DNA of 64,000 nucleotides, from positions 119,631-183,630 of the forward strand of contig JACKLE010000005.1 of the NCBI GenBank assembly GCA_024236075.1. Direction: 5' to 3'. Made by a program: the position numbers and the translations under genes. A model generated the notes under the pieces. The model did not search any database. It was given only the letters and a program-made list of their open reading frames with translations, and was not told the DNA's origin. The DNA is from Alphaproteobacteria bacterium (GTDB taxonomy: Bacteria > Pseudomonadota > Alphaproteobacteria > JACAEB01). This document shows positions 52,044-60,738 of this stretch, in pieces. Every line of letters begins with the position of its first letter. Positions within the stretch are counted from its first letter, which is position 1.

Positions 52044-52523
52044 ATGCCTAAAGCTCATGCTTCTGGGGAAGAGAGCCCGTGCGCTGAAGGACCGTCTCGG
52101 AGATTGGTTGTCGGTGCGACCACGGCGTTGCCCCTCCTGGGAATAGGGACCGCAGAACCCGCGGTTGTGGCATGCGACGCCTACCTCGCACGACACGCTG
52201 AACAGCAACGTCTCGGCCGCCGCTGGCAAGCGATCGAAAACCGCGCCTTTGCGGAGCTGGATTGGTCGAAGCTCAATCGCACCCAGCGCGCGCGCCATCG
52301 CGAACAGCTGGAGATGGACGCGCTCTACGATGAAATGGACGAGCTGCACGAGCAGAACCAAGCGCTGCTAGGGTCATTGCCCAGCATCGTCGCCACCACG
52401 CACTTGGGTATATGCGGCAAGCTCGCCGTCGCGGCGATCGAAGCCTGCCCCGAAGATCATCCCGAACTGCACCACCTGATCGCCAGCATATTGCGCGATT
52501 ATCGCGCCCTGCACGGAGCGTGA
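52044..52523 (+). CDS. Hypothetical protein with Tat-like N-terminus
   Basis: The 159-residue protein starts at ATG 52044 after GAGAG; an in-frame upstream start is possible. A twin-arginine-like segment PSRRLVVGATTALPLLG (about 18-34) is followed by a charged helical body with a coiled coil (LEMDALYDEMDELHEQNQAL). The C-terminal part (KLAVAAIEACPEDHPELHHL) resembles the end of the protein at 52,778, so the two are probably paralogues. No function is known. Confidence 0.6.
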   Translation: MPKAHASGEESPCAEGPSRRLVVGATTALPLLGIGTAEPAVVACDAYLARHAEQQRLGRRWQAIENRAFAELDWSKLNRTQRARHREQLEMDALYDEMDELHEQNQALLGSLPSIVATTHLGICGKLAVAAIEACPEDHPELHHLIASILRDYRALHGA

Positions 52524-52526
52524 GCC

Positions 52527-52778
52527 ATGGACTGGGGCTCGCTCGTAGGCAGCGTCATCTTGCTCGGCTTCGTCGCCTTGGTGTTGCAGCTGCTGTGGCG
52601 GACACTGCTCGGAATCTTGGTGTTCGGTCCTCCGTCCTATGGCGGCGTGATCATCGGCCATTTCCTCGGCGTTCAGTCAGGCAACGCGTGGCTCGGATTT
52701 CTGTCCGCGATTGTGGCGGCGGGTCTGCTCGGTGAGTTAGTCTGCGCATCGCTGCGCGCGCTGCAGCGGGCGCACTGA
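52527..52778 (+). CDS. Small membrane protein
   Basis: The 83-residue protein is almost entirely hydrophobic, with two to three transmembrane segments (about 6-32, 38-52 and 55-75). No family is recognised. It starts four bases after the previous gene and its stop overlaps the next ATG by one base (TGATG), so it is part of a three- to four-gene operon with the two Tat-like paralogues. Confidence 0.6.
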   Translation: MDWGSLVGSVILLGFVALVLQLLWRTLLGILVFGPPSYGGVIIGHFLGVQSGNAWLGFLSAIVAAGLLGELVCASLRALQRAH

Positions 52779-53239
52779 TGGCGCGCCTCTCCCGACGCAA
52801 GCTGGTCGCCGGCATGGGCGCGGCTCCGTGGCTCACGGACGTGAAACTGGCGCGGGCGGCTGTGGCCGATCCGGTGCTGGTCTTGTGCGGTCACTATGTC
52901 GACCTCATCCGGCACGGCGAAATGCTGCTGCGGCGCTGGTCCGACCGCGAGGTGTGGCTCGGTAAGCATCGAGACTGGTTCGGCCTAAGCGACGACGAGC
53001 AGAAGCGGCTCCCAGAAGCGCAGGCGCTCTACGCCATCGATGCGGAGTATGAGCGATGCACGCGCGAGTGTGTCCGCCTGTTGCGCCGATTGCGGAACGT
53101 GCCCGCTGCAACGGTCGAGGGTGCGATCGCCAAGCTAAGCATTGCGGCGGAAGCGATTGAGCCGGACGATTATCCCAGCGCACATCGCGTGTTGCTCAGC
53201 GCGATCACAGACCTGCGCGCCCTCCAGCGTCGCGGCTAG
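52778..53239 (+). CDS. Hypothetical protein with Tat-like N-terminus (paralogue)
   Basis: The 153-residue protein begins MARLSRRKLVAGMGAAPWL, a twin-arginine-like motif with a short hydrophobic stretch. A helical body follows, with IAAEAIEPDDYPSAHRVLLS near the C-terminus, similar to the 52,044 protein. Export by Tat is plausible but the hydrophobic core is weak. It overlaps the membrane-protein gene by one base. Confidence 0.6.
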   Translation: MARLSRRKLVAGMGAAPWLTDVKLARAAVADPVLVLCGHYVDLIRHGEMLLRRWSDREVWLGKHRDWFGLSDDEQKRLPEAQALYAIDAEYERCTRECVRLLRRLRNVPAATVEGAIAKLSIAAEAIEPDDYPSAHRVLLSAITDLRALQRRG

Positions 53240-53245
53240 GCCGCG

Positions 53246-53626
53246 ATGGCAGACTGGCGCATCCACGGTCATGTGATGGCCAAGCAGCGATCCAGCTACG
53301 GCTTGCACATCGTTCTCTTTGCCAGACGGATCGAATTTGACGGCTTTCACCGCCGCAACATGCCTTATCTATTGGTGCTCTGCCCTACCGGCGCCTTGAG
53401 CGCCGCGCTCGACTCGCAGCTGCGCTTGCGCGACATGGTTCATGTAGCTGGCGTCACCGAACCCCGCACTCGACCTCAAGCGCCGATTATCGAGCGTGAC
53501 TGGGACATGATCGTCACCGAGGCGCGCGTTCCGAGGTTCTCGAACTACTGCCGACAATTGTGGGCGCGGCCTCTGTCATGTGATTCAGACGACGACGGCG
53601 ATGATCCTCAGTCTTCATCGCCATGA
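53246..53626 (+). CDS. Hypothetical protein
   Basis: The 126-residue protein starts six bases after the preceding gene and appears beta-rich in its first half (HVMAKQRSSYGLHIVLFARR, MPYLLVLCPTGAL), with an acidic Ser/Asp-rich tail (SCDSDDDGDDPQSSSP). No family is recognised. The tail overlaps 19 bases of the convergent helix-turn-helix gene. Confidence 0.5.
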   Translation: MADWRIHGHVMAKQRSSYGLHIVLFARRIEFDGFHRRNMPYLLVLCPTGALSAALDSQLRLRDMVHVAGVTEPRTRPQAPIIERDWDMIVTEARVPRFSNYCRQLWARPLSCDSDDDGDDPQSSSP

Positions 53627-53913
53627 TCGTTTGCTGCAGCTGGCAGATCGTCATTGGCGGCCGGACGTCTTGGCTCACGCGAAGATTGGTTCGGAGCGCT
53701 CGCCTGCTGGCGATAGTAGCGGATGAGATCGGCGGGCTTGTAAACCGCGCGGCGGCCGAGATGCATGCACACTGGCCCTCGTCCCTCACTGTAGAGCCGC
53801 GCCAGCGTTTGGGGCGCAATCGACAAGCCAAGGTCAGTGAGGAATTGCGCAGCCTCCTTGCGTGGCAGCAGCCGCTCCAGTTTCGCGGTTCCATTGCCCA
53901 TGTCGAACTCCAT
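53608..53913 (-). CDS. AlpA-like helix-turn-helix protein
   Basis: The 101-residue protein has an N-terminal winged-helix/excisionase-like domain (LLPRKEAAQFLTDLGLSIAP, then LARLYSEGRGPVCMHLGRRA VYKPADLIRYY), as found in AlpA and DUF3853-type prophage regulators. The C-terminal 30 residues are disordered and acidic. Such proteins often regulate excision of P4-type integrases, so this and the 35,610 gene are both candidate directionality factors. Confidence 0.7.
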   Translation of the reverse strand: MEFDMGNGTAKLERLLPRKEAAQFLTDLGLSIAPQTLARLYSEGRGPVCMHLGRRAVYKPADLIRYYRQQASAPNQSSREPRRPAANDDLPAAANDHGDED

Positions 53914-54355
53914 TCGAGTTACTCACAGTGGCGATGAGAATTCCGCGAGATCGCAGCCCGTCAACGATGCTCATCGAAAACGCGAGAGCATCGAATGCGT
54001 TAGGCTTTGCCACAATCCGCCGCACTTCCAAGGTGCACCGTGCGAGAAGAGTTGCGCGAGCAATGGCTTGCGCAAAAAGTACGGTGTGGCAAAGCCGTCT
54101 CAAGTTGTATCCCGCTTGCGCGTCACGCGCGAAATGTCATTGCGACCGATTTCAGGCAACGCGTAGAGTTAGGAATGCTGCGGAATGCCAGCGTGCTCGC
54201 GCGCGCCAAGGGCAAGCGCTTCGCGCCGCGCTTATGCGCGTCCCTTGACCCGCACTGCGCGCGATGGCTGATGTGAAAGCGTCGGGCCGCGGGGCGTCCG
54301 ATTCACAAGTCGACGGCGCCTGCCGGCGGCGTCGACCACGGGGCTGGTTGCGGTC
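53914..54355. other. Unassigned interval
   Basis: These 442 bases lie between the AlpA-like gene start and the nuclease-like gene stop. Short open frames exist on the plus strand but are Arg/Cys-rich without family resemblance or ribosome sites. The part next to 53913 should hold the AlpA-like promoter. Nothing else was recognised. Confidence 0.4.
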
Positions 54356-54844
54356 TCACAGTTGAACTGAAAGCTGCCAAGTCATCGATCGGGCCCGCGC
54401 GACGATCTCAGCCACTGACGTCAGCAAAATTTCGCCGGTGCTCGTATTGTGAAGGGCCACTTTGTGGCGCTCGCCCAACTGCTCTGCGGCAGCGATTTCG
54501 TTCTCTGTAAGCGCAAAGAAGAATCCCCCGAACCCATCCCTTACTCGTTTCTGTGAGGCGCTCTTAATCTCCACAAACACCATGCTCGCCAGGTGACGCT
54601 GCACCTGGGCGCGATCCGCAAAGTCGATTGCTACTGGAGCGGCTATTGCGTCGAAGCTGCTCGGTTTAATCGTGATGCCTGTTGCGGCCAACTCGCTCAG
54701 GAGATTTTTCAGTGCCGCACCCTTCGGCCGCGGAATCCATTCAGCACTGGACGCAATACTAAGAGCTTCTCCGGCCGCGCCCTTCTCGTTTGCGAACCTC
54801 GCGACATGCACGCGCCTCGCGACCAGAAGCTCTTTGAGATTCAT
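54356..54844 (-). CDS. Small PD-(D/E)XK-like protein next to the restriction gene
   Basis: The 162-residue protein contains FVEIKSASQKRVRDGFGGFF followed by LTENEIAAAEQLGERHKVAL. An E-x-K strand followed by a helix with aromatic and acidic residues is typical of the PD-(D/E)XK nuclease fold (DUF3883-like restriction proteins). The Asp ligand could be in AIAAPVAIDFADRA. It lies 27 bases downstream of the large type IIG gene and is probably co-transcribed. Catalytic competence is not proven. Confidence 0.55.
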   Translation of the reverse strand: MNLKELLVARRVHVARFANEKGAAGEALSIASSAEWIPRPKGAALKNLLSELAATGITIKPSSFDAIAAPVAIDFADRAQVQRHLASMVFVEIKSASQKRVRDGFGGFFFALTENEIAAAEQLGERHKVALHNTSTGEILLTSVAEIVARARSMTWQLSVQL

Positions 54845-54871
54845 GTTAAGCCTCTAGCCCTTAGTTCGGGC

Positions 54872-57800
54872 CTATTCAGGCTCGTCATCGGACTCACCTT
54901 CATCAAGCGCCGCAGCATCTTGGAGCCCTGCTGGAGTGAAGGGCATTCGCGGCGGTGCGGTGCGCCACATCAAGGCAACATCTTCCGGGGTTAGCCCGTA
55001 AGCATTATTGATTAGATCGGAGAGTTTGCGTTCGAGCGCAAATATCTCTGCCCGCGCCTGACGTGCGGGCTCAATGGTCGCCGCATGCTCGCGCTTCAGA
55101 TCAGAGATTTCGGATCCAGAGAGCTTAATCCTCTTTGGAAGCGATCCAATCACCGCTGAAACGAACTCATCCGAAGTTAACGCCGTTGCATTACGAAGCG
55201 CTGACGATGGTTTGTCCACCGCCGTAGAGTGCTTCAGCCAATCAGCGATTTGCTTAGACTTTTCGGAGACAAACCGCGTCTGCTCGACAATCTTGGACAC
55301 GTGAGCCGCTGCTTGTTCCTTCGCGGGCTCGTCGCCGTCTGGAATCGGAAACGATACAATTTTAGCCTGGTCGTTCGAAAGCGCTTCGTCCTTCATATGA
55401 AGGAAATGGCGCCACGCCACAAACCACGAGATAGGCGCATTCAGCGCGCTAAGGAGCCAGCGATCCTCGCTTGGAATTAGGTAGGTCTTATTATTCCCAT
55501 AGAGCGGGCCTTCTTCGAGGCTGTAACGAGCGTAGTACTGAATGGCTTGGTAGATGATACGAGGAGTTTCGAATGCGCCGTAATAGGCGCATGACCTCAG
55601 CTCCCACCACCAACGGCCTTGGTCCTCTCGATAACGCAGCCCCTTCCGCTCTCCTGTTCTGATATCCGCGAAACTTTCAAAGCGCTTCATATGCCTGTGC
55701 ACAGAAGGATACGCTTTTGAAAATTGCGCCTCTGCGTCGGCCTCGCTGCTTGCATTGGCCCAGGGCCACGAGTGGTCGGAGCTGGACTTTAAAACAATCA
55801 TGTACAGATCGGACTGCGGCGTGACCCATCGCGATATGTCCTGTCCTCTTACAAACGGCTTGATCACATCCGAAGCGCTCACATCCTCTTGAACTAAGCG
55901 ATCGCGCGTACGGGAATCGATCAAAAAAGCCTCATTGAGCCCCGTCTTAATGCCATTAAGCGGTGCGACACCAACGTAGTCCTTGAGCGAAATCCCTCGC
56001 CTCTTAACTTTGGCCATCAGCGCGACAATGTCGGGCGGCTCCAGCACCCAGCTTTCCTTGCTGAAATGCGCGCGGGGTAGTTTGTACGTCGTTGCGGCCA
56101 CCGCTGCGTCGAGTCCCTTCTGGGGCACGTCATCGCGCGGAATGACACACACATCCGATGTTTCAGGCGCGCCACCCTCTTCCGGCTTGCGAACCACGAC
56201 CACGGAGGGAAACACGTCGGCATCCGGGAAGAAATGCTTGGCGTGTCCGAAGTCGGCGACGAATTCGATCCAACCTTGCGTCGCGAAATAGTCGCGCAGC
56301 TTTTCGGCATAGCCCGCGCGCAGCCATTTGTTGGTCACGACGTAGGACATCCGCCCGCCGCTTCGCAGCAGCTTCAATCCTTGTTCGTAGAAATAGACGT
56401 AGAGATCAGCCGTGCCGGCATAGGTCGCGGGAAACGCCCTCTGTAAAGCGGGCTTTTGATCGCGGATGAGCTCTTGGCGCACATAAGGCGGGTTTCCAAT
56501 AACGGCGTCAAAACCACCTTGGAGGGTTTCTTCTTCCCAATCGCGCCAGATTCCTGGAAACGCGACCTGCCAATGGAACGGTCGCGACTGCGCAATGTGT
56601 TCGCGCATCGCCGCGACGCTTGTTTCAATGCGCGCATTGAGCGTGCGCGCCTTGGTCGCCAGTTTGCCCGTATCTTTTGGGTCAGTTTCTGGAAGACTGA
56701 GTTTCGCCTTGCCATGTGCAAGCAGGACCGGATCGCCATACGTCGAACGCAGGAACGCATCGAGCGCATCGCGCTCATCCTTGGTGCGCGAAGCAACGAG
56801 GTCGGCGGCGTGGATGATGTCCATCAACCCAGTCAACTCAGCCGTCATGGAAGAGACGCCAGCAAACAAGTTTTTGGATTGAGTCACCTCGGCGATGTCG
56901 GCGTCGCTAAGCTTTTCAATCGCTTGCATGGCGGACGCCGCGCCCACGGCGCGCTTACGCGGCTCCTCCATGAGAAGCGGACCGCCCCACTGGGCCATCT
57001 TGTCCATGGCCGGCTTTACCCATGCGCCCAGCAGCGAATTCCCGCACCGAAGATGGTGATCGAGAAAGGAAAGCGGCGCGCCGACCGTGAACGTGTGTAG
57101 CCACAGTGCCACCTTCGCGAGTTCAACCGCCATCGGGTTCTTGTCGACGCCGTAAATACAACGTTTCAGAATTGTGCGGCGAACGATGTGGCGATCATCA
57201 AGATGCTCAGGCTCATAGAACCAACCGCGCTGGCCGGCCTGGTGCTTGATCTCATTACGTGTGGCCTGAATGTTGTCGAGGACCGGAGAGCGATAGGCCT
57301 GCTCCGTCCATTCGGCCGAGTCTTCCGCAAACTGGATCGCAGCAAGCACGCGGTCAGCAAGCCAATCGACAAGGCTCACCAGAAAGTGCCCCGAGCCCAT
57401 CGCCGGGTCGCAGATCTTGAGCTTGAGGATTTCAGACGCAGGATCGAGGGCCACCAAGAGCGCTTCGCGACGCGCCATCGGACGCGGGTCCTTGGCGAGC
57501 TCCTCCGACTTGGCTTTAAAGGCGTCTAGGCGGTCTTGGACGAGAGGACCGACCGCCTTCTCGATGATCAGCATGACGAGGCTGTCTGGCGTGTAATAGC
57601 TGCCTGAGCTATGCCGCGCCGCGTCGTCGGCATCGACAACAACAGCGCCGTCCGTCTCGCGCAGACTATATTCGAGCGTCCGTTCGTAAACGGTACCGAG
57701 TTGCTGCACCGAGAGGTCGCGATAGTTGATATAGCGCGCTTCGCCGTCCTCCATGCGATGCGATAGGCCGAATATGAGATCGGCGATCAGCGCATCGGGA

Positions 57801-58975
57801 AGCGATACGCGCTCAAGGATGGGCGCGCTCTCTTTGGCGAAGAGGCCACCATTATAGGGCGGAACGCCCAGTGAGTCGTCGCCCTCGGCGATCACTTTGA
57901 AGACGGCGAGGAGCTTTGGCCAATAAGTCGCCGCGGATTGCGAGAACACACGCGCGCGGGCGCGTTGCTCAGCGATATCGAGACGCATCGCCGTTAGCGA
58001 ATAAGATTTGTAGGGCTCCTCCGCATCAGGGAGCAGATCGCGATCTTCGGCATAGACGACGAACAAGAGCCGATAGAGCAGGATAAGCGCGCTTTGGCGC
58101 ACCGCGTCGAGATATTGCGTGTCCATCGGGGACGGACGTTGCGGGTCATGCTTTGCGACCGCGCTTACTAGCTTCGGGAATAGGTCGCCGAACACCAAGG
58201 TCGAAAGGTCGCGTGTGACCTGCTCTTCCCAGATCCTCCCGGAATCCCGCGCAATGTCGTGAAACGTGCGCTTTCCGTCGATAGGCAAGAACGCTTTCTT
58301 GCCGAACAACAGGTAAAAGAGCTTGAACGCGTGTGCTGGCGTCAGCCGCTCGTCGGCTCGCTCGACTAGATCCAAATCATGGCCAGGCAACCCAAGCGCC
58401 TTTGCGAGATCGATCTCAAGATATTCTTCTGAGACCGAGAGGGCGCCTTGGAAATACAAGCGCCATTTGATGCCGTTGGTCAGAATACCGAGGCGCACGA
58501 CACCGCTGGTCTGAATATCGGCGCGGCTCAGATACTGAAGCATCTGCGTTGACGGGACGCCCTCTTCATGGGTTTCGCGTTTGTCAGCGCGGTCGAGCGC
58601 GCGCCCCCAGCGTTTGGCTTCCATGATTGCCAACCCGAAGGCATAGCGTTTGAACGGCTGCGGCTCGGCCACAGCCAACGCCTTCTGCTCCGGGCTCGCG
58701 AAAAGGAGCGCGTCAGGCACCTGCTTGCGGCCTTTCGCCGAGAGGGTTTCCTGGACTTGGACCTCTGTCCAACCGAGCGCCTCAAGCACTGGATAGATCA
58801 GGTCCTTTTCAGTCTGCGCTTCATTCGGCCGGCCCCCTATTGGAAATCCGGCGAGAATCTTTCGCGCGTTGGCTTCGAAGTCCGCGAAGTCATTGTCATT
58901 CAGCGCGCGCCATTGCGGCGAGCGCTTAACGCCCTCCAGCAAGTAGTCCCGCGTGAAAAGATGTCCGCCTAGCAC
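54872..58975 (-). CDS. Type IIG restriction-modification protein (Eco57I-like)
   Basis: The protein has about 1,367 residues from GTG 58975; a TTG at 59032 would add 19 residues. The N-terminal PD-(D/E)XK domain shows EKDLIYPVLEALGW, VPDALLF and IMEAKRWGRAL, as in HsdR_N-type nucleases. The central N6-adenine methyltransferase has DPAMGSGHFLVSLVDWLADR (SAM motif) and VIGNPPYVRQELI (motif IV NPPY). A target-recognition and helical C-terminal part follows. One chain can therefore cut and methylate. Related proteins occur in BREX/DISARM loci, but no other such genes are here. Confidence 0.85.
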   Translation of the reverse strand: MLGGHLFTRDYLLEGVKRSPQWRALNDNDFADFEANARKILAGFPIGGRPNEAQTEKDLIYPVLEALGWTEVQVQETLSAKGRKQVPDALLFASPEQKALAVAEPQPFKRYAFGLAIMEAKRWGRALDRADKRETHEEGVPSTQMLQYLSRADIQTSGVVRLGILTNGIKWRLYFQGALSVSEEYLEIDLAKALGLPGHDLDLVERADERLTPAHAFKLFYLLFGKKAFLPIDGKRTFHDIARDSGRIWEEQVTRDLSTLVFGDLFPKLVSAVAKHDPQRPSPMDTQYLDAVRQSALILLYRLLFVVYAEDRDLLPDAEEPYKSYSLTAMRLDIAEQRARARVFSQSAATYWPKLLAVFKVIAEGDDSLGVPPYNGGLFAKESAPILERVSLPDALIADLIFGLSHRMEDGEARYINYRDLSVQQLGTVYERTLEYSLRETDGAVVVDADDAARHSSGSYYTPDSLVMLIIEKAVGPLVQDRLDAFKAKSEELAKDPRPMARREALLVALDPASEILKLKICDPAMGSGHFLVSLVDWLADRVLAAIQFAEDSAEWTEQAYRSPVLDNIQATRNEIKHQAGQRGWFYEPEHLDDRHIVRRTILKRCIYGVDKNPMAVELAKVALWLHTFTVGAPLSFLDHHLRCGNSLLGAWVKPAMDKMAQWGGPLLMEEPRKRAVGAASAMQAIEKLSDADIAEVTQSKNLFAGVSSMTAELTGLMDIIHAADLVASRTKDERDALDAFLRSTYGDPVLLAHGKAKLSLPETDPKDTGKLATKARTLNARIETSVAAMREHIAQSRPFHWQVAFPGIWRDWEEETLQGGFDAVIGNPPYVRQELIRDQKPALQRAFPATYAGTADLYVYFYEQGLKLLRSGGRMSYVVTNKWLRAGYAEKLRDYFATQGWIEFVADFGHAKHFFPDADVFPSVVVVRKPEEGGAPETSDVCVIPRDDVPQKGLDAAVAATTYKLPRAHFSKESWVLEPPDIVALMAKVKRRGISLKDYVGVAPLNGIKTGLNEAFLIDSRTRDRLVQEDVSASDVIKPFVRGQDISRWVTPQSDLYMIVLKSSSDHSWPWANASSEADAEAQFSKAYPSVHRHMKRFESFADIRTGERKGLRYREDQGRWWWELRSCAYYGAFETPRIIYQAIQYYARYSLEEGPLYGNNKTYLIPSEDRWLLSALNAPISWFVAWRHFLHMKDEALSNDQAKIVSFPIPDGDEPAKEQAAAHVSKIVEQTRFVSEKSKQIADWLKHSTAVDKPSSALRNATALTSDEFVSAVIGSLPKRIKLSGSEISDLKREHAATIEPARQARAEIFALERKLSDLINNAYGLTPEDVALMWRTAPPRMPFTPAGLQDAAALDEGESDDEPE

Positions 58976-59128
58976 TCGCCCGCCCCGTTCTGAATGCTTG
59001 CGTAAGTCGGTTTGTCGGACCGCGCCACACAACGGACAGCGCTACACTGGTTCGCTCGCACCAAGCTCAGCGGCGACCATCACGATTGACGCGCAATTTT
59101 ACTCACAGCTTTGTTCGCCCCCTACATC

Positions 59129-59185
59129 TGGTAGCAAACTGGTAGCAGCCTGTGGATAACCGCCCACGCCTCGGCTCTGCTACCA
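59129..59185. repeat. Right group of candidate integrase arm sites
   Basis: TGGTAGC occurs at 59129-59135 and 59140-59146, again exactly 11 bases apart, and once inverted at 59179-59185. They lie 40-100 bases inside the middle tRNA-end repeat, mirroring the pair near the left end of element A. Confidence 0.55.
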
Positions 59186-59226
59186 ACCCAAACACGGCTT
59201 AATCCGTTGATTTTATTGGGTTTCCT

Positions 59227-59275
59227 TGGAGCGGGCGATGAGATTCGAACTCACGACCCCAACCTTGGCAAGGTT
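59227..59275 (-). repeat. Middle attachment repeat: 49-bp tRNA-Gly 3'-end copy
   Basis: The segment is identical to 61273-61321 of the intact gene. It ends within the anticodon stem and is followed by unrelated sequence. It is the junction between element A and element B. Confidence 0.92.
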
Positions 59276-59654
59276 TGGAGCCTCCGGCAAACCCGGCGCG
59301 GTTCACGTTTGTTCACCCCCATACCCCCACGGAGCTTCGCCCGCTCGCAGCGGGCTTGCTCCGATGCATCGGCGAAGTAGCCTTTGGTAATATTGTCTCC
59401 TCGAAATGGACCAGACGTGCCTCCTTCTCTGCGCCGAATTGTTGCGTCCAATCCAGCTGCGCACTTAGGTGCCGGTCAATGCCACTAACTGGTCGGGGCC
59501 ACCCTGCCTGTGAACCGCAGCGCAATGCTCATTGGCGATTGCCTCAATTTCGTATACAACTTGCTGCGAAGCCGTCCAAGCTATTCATGCATCCAACTCC
59601 TAAGTTGAGTCTCCCGCGTCGCGCTAACCTCTTGAGCTTCTGTGGCAGCGGTCC
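59276..59654. other. Unassigned interval in element B
   Basis: These 379 bases follow the middle attachment repeat. No gene with a convincing start, ribosome site or family match is seen on either strand. It probably contains the promoter for the 59,655 gene. Confidence 0.4.
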
Positions 59655-60320
59655 ATGCAAGATATCAGCGAGCGTGAGCGTCAGAACATCAACGCGATCT
59701 TCGACAGGGTAGTGGATTGGCGCGACCAGACATTTCCAAACCCACCAATACCAAAATGTGGCATGCTCCACGTCTACCCATCGCATGTAGGAGTGCCCGT
59801 ATTGATAATCGGCGAGCGCCCGGGAAGAGGCCTGAATGGAAATCTCAGAGAGGCCTATCCATATCCTGAAAATAATGCACAACACTTCCTTTATTCGTCG
59901 ATGCACCGTTATGCATGTACAGCGTATGCCTTCTTCAACAAAGCAGGAAGATCTAAATGTCTGAGGTACGCCCAATCGACGGACATGAACTTTTTTCCAG
60001 ACACTTTAGGCTGGACGCGTCAACAGCGCGCGCATGGAAGAGTTCTTTGTAGAACAGCCGTCGACGAGCTGATTGAAACACTAGCCCCAAGGAGGATTTT
60101 GCTCAATGGTCTTAGGACAGCTAGGTCGTATCTCGGTCAACACGATGTCGCCTATGGACCAGTTGGAAACAATGGCCGCAACAATATTCCGGCTTTCGCG
60201 TGCCCCCATTTCTCGCGGCGGCCTGAGCGAGGGGACAATGATCCGGATGAAGTGTGGTTACCTTTGATTAGGTCATTGCGAAGGTTCCTGCCCTGTCGGT
60301 TGGAAAGGGACCTTTATTGA
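59655..60320 (+). CDS. Possible uracil-DNA-glycosylase-superfamily protein
   Basis: The 221-residue protein contains VPVLIIGERPGRGLNGNLRE, similar to the VGxxPG loop of uracil-DNA glycosylases, and later APRRILLNGLRTARSYLG, similar to their (P)xxIxxxG strand. The catalytic loops are not canonical, so it may be a divergent member or a different alpha/beta enzyme. It starts at ATG 59655 with a weak ribosome site. It is the only sizeable gene of element B. Confidence 0.45.
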   Translation: MQDISERERQNINAIFDRVVDWRDQTFPNPPIPKCGMLHVYPSHVGVPVLIIGERPGRGLNGNLREAYPYPENNAQHFLYSSMHRYACTAYAFFNKAGRSKCLRYAQSTDMNFFPDTLGWTRQQRAHGRVLCRTAVDELIETLAPRRILLNGLRTARSYLGQHDVAYGPVGNNGRNNIPAFACPHFSRRPERGDNDPDEVWLPLIRSLRRFLPCRLERDLY

Positions 60321-60738
60321 CGTTTTGAGTCCAGGTGATGGGCCCGCGCCGGATAATGCTCTTTTCCGTCAATAAGTTAGGCTGGAATCGCAGCAAATCT
60401 CTCATTCGGTGGTTATATACAAGTAATTGTATACCAAAATAATATTTGTATAACAAATAATTTCTTAAATAACAAGTAGTATATAAAGCTGATAACTAAC
60501 CATTTCTGATTAACGGCACAAAATAGTTATTATGACGCTTGATTGTTGGCCCGCTAAATATGATAATTATCAGTAGAAACATGTATATTATACAATAACA
60601 TCAATTACTTTTTTGTATCATCAGCTACTGTAATTTGTGACATTTTATATTGGCGCTTTGGCGCATAAATATTCATGCCGCTACATTTTTTTGTTTACAG
60701 GGCAGTTGATCAGGAAAATTTGTGGCCTGCAAACGTAT
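60321..60738. other. Very AT-rich non-coding stretch
   Basis: From about 60,400 to 60,660 the sequence is strikingly A/T-rich in this GC-rich genome. It has a perfect 12-bp palindrome TGATAATTATCA (60561-60572), another GTATATTATAC (60583-60593) and repeated TTGTATA-nCAAA units near 60,430-60,465. It may be a xenogeneic-silencer target, a promoter region or a replication/attachment site. No gene is called. Confidence 0.5.

Larger units (their letters stand above)
30748..59275. mobile_element. Integrative element A inserted at tRNA-Gly(GCC)
   Basis: The element is bounded by direct repeats of the tRNA-Gly 3' end (30748-30792 and 59227-59275). A P4-type integrase lies just inside the left end. 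Paired TGGTAGC motifs, candidate arm sites, lie near both ends. Contents include HicAB, a phosphorylase-like pair, a VirD2/DUF3363-type relaxase with candidate oriT, an IS1595-type transposon, a patatin/MBL/E2-E1-JAB cassette and a type IIG restriction gene. It has a relaxase but no visible coupling protein or conjugation channel genes, so it is best viewed as an integrative mobilizable element or genomic island. GC content is visibly lower than in the backbone. Confidence 0.85.

Noticed and set aside
54007..54276. Small plus-strand gene between the AlpA-like and nuclease-like genes
   Set aside because: No ribosome site, an Arg/Cys-rich translation with no family resemblance, and two other open frames of equal quality overlap it.
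54872..58975. BREX or DISARM system
   Set aside because: Only one Eco57I/PglX-like protein is present; BrxC, PglZ, DrmA/DrmB or helicase genes are absent.
36250..59032. Complete integrative conjugative element
   Set aside because: A relaxase is present but no coupling ATPase, VirB-type ATPase or mating-channel genes are seen.
59227..59275. A third tRNA-Gly gene
   Set aside because: It stops inside the anticodon arm after 49 bases, as expected for an integration junction.
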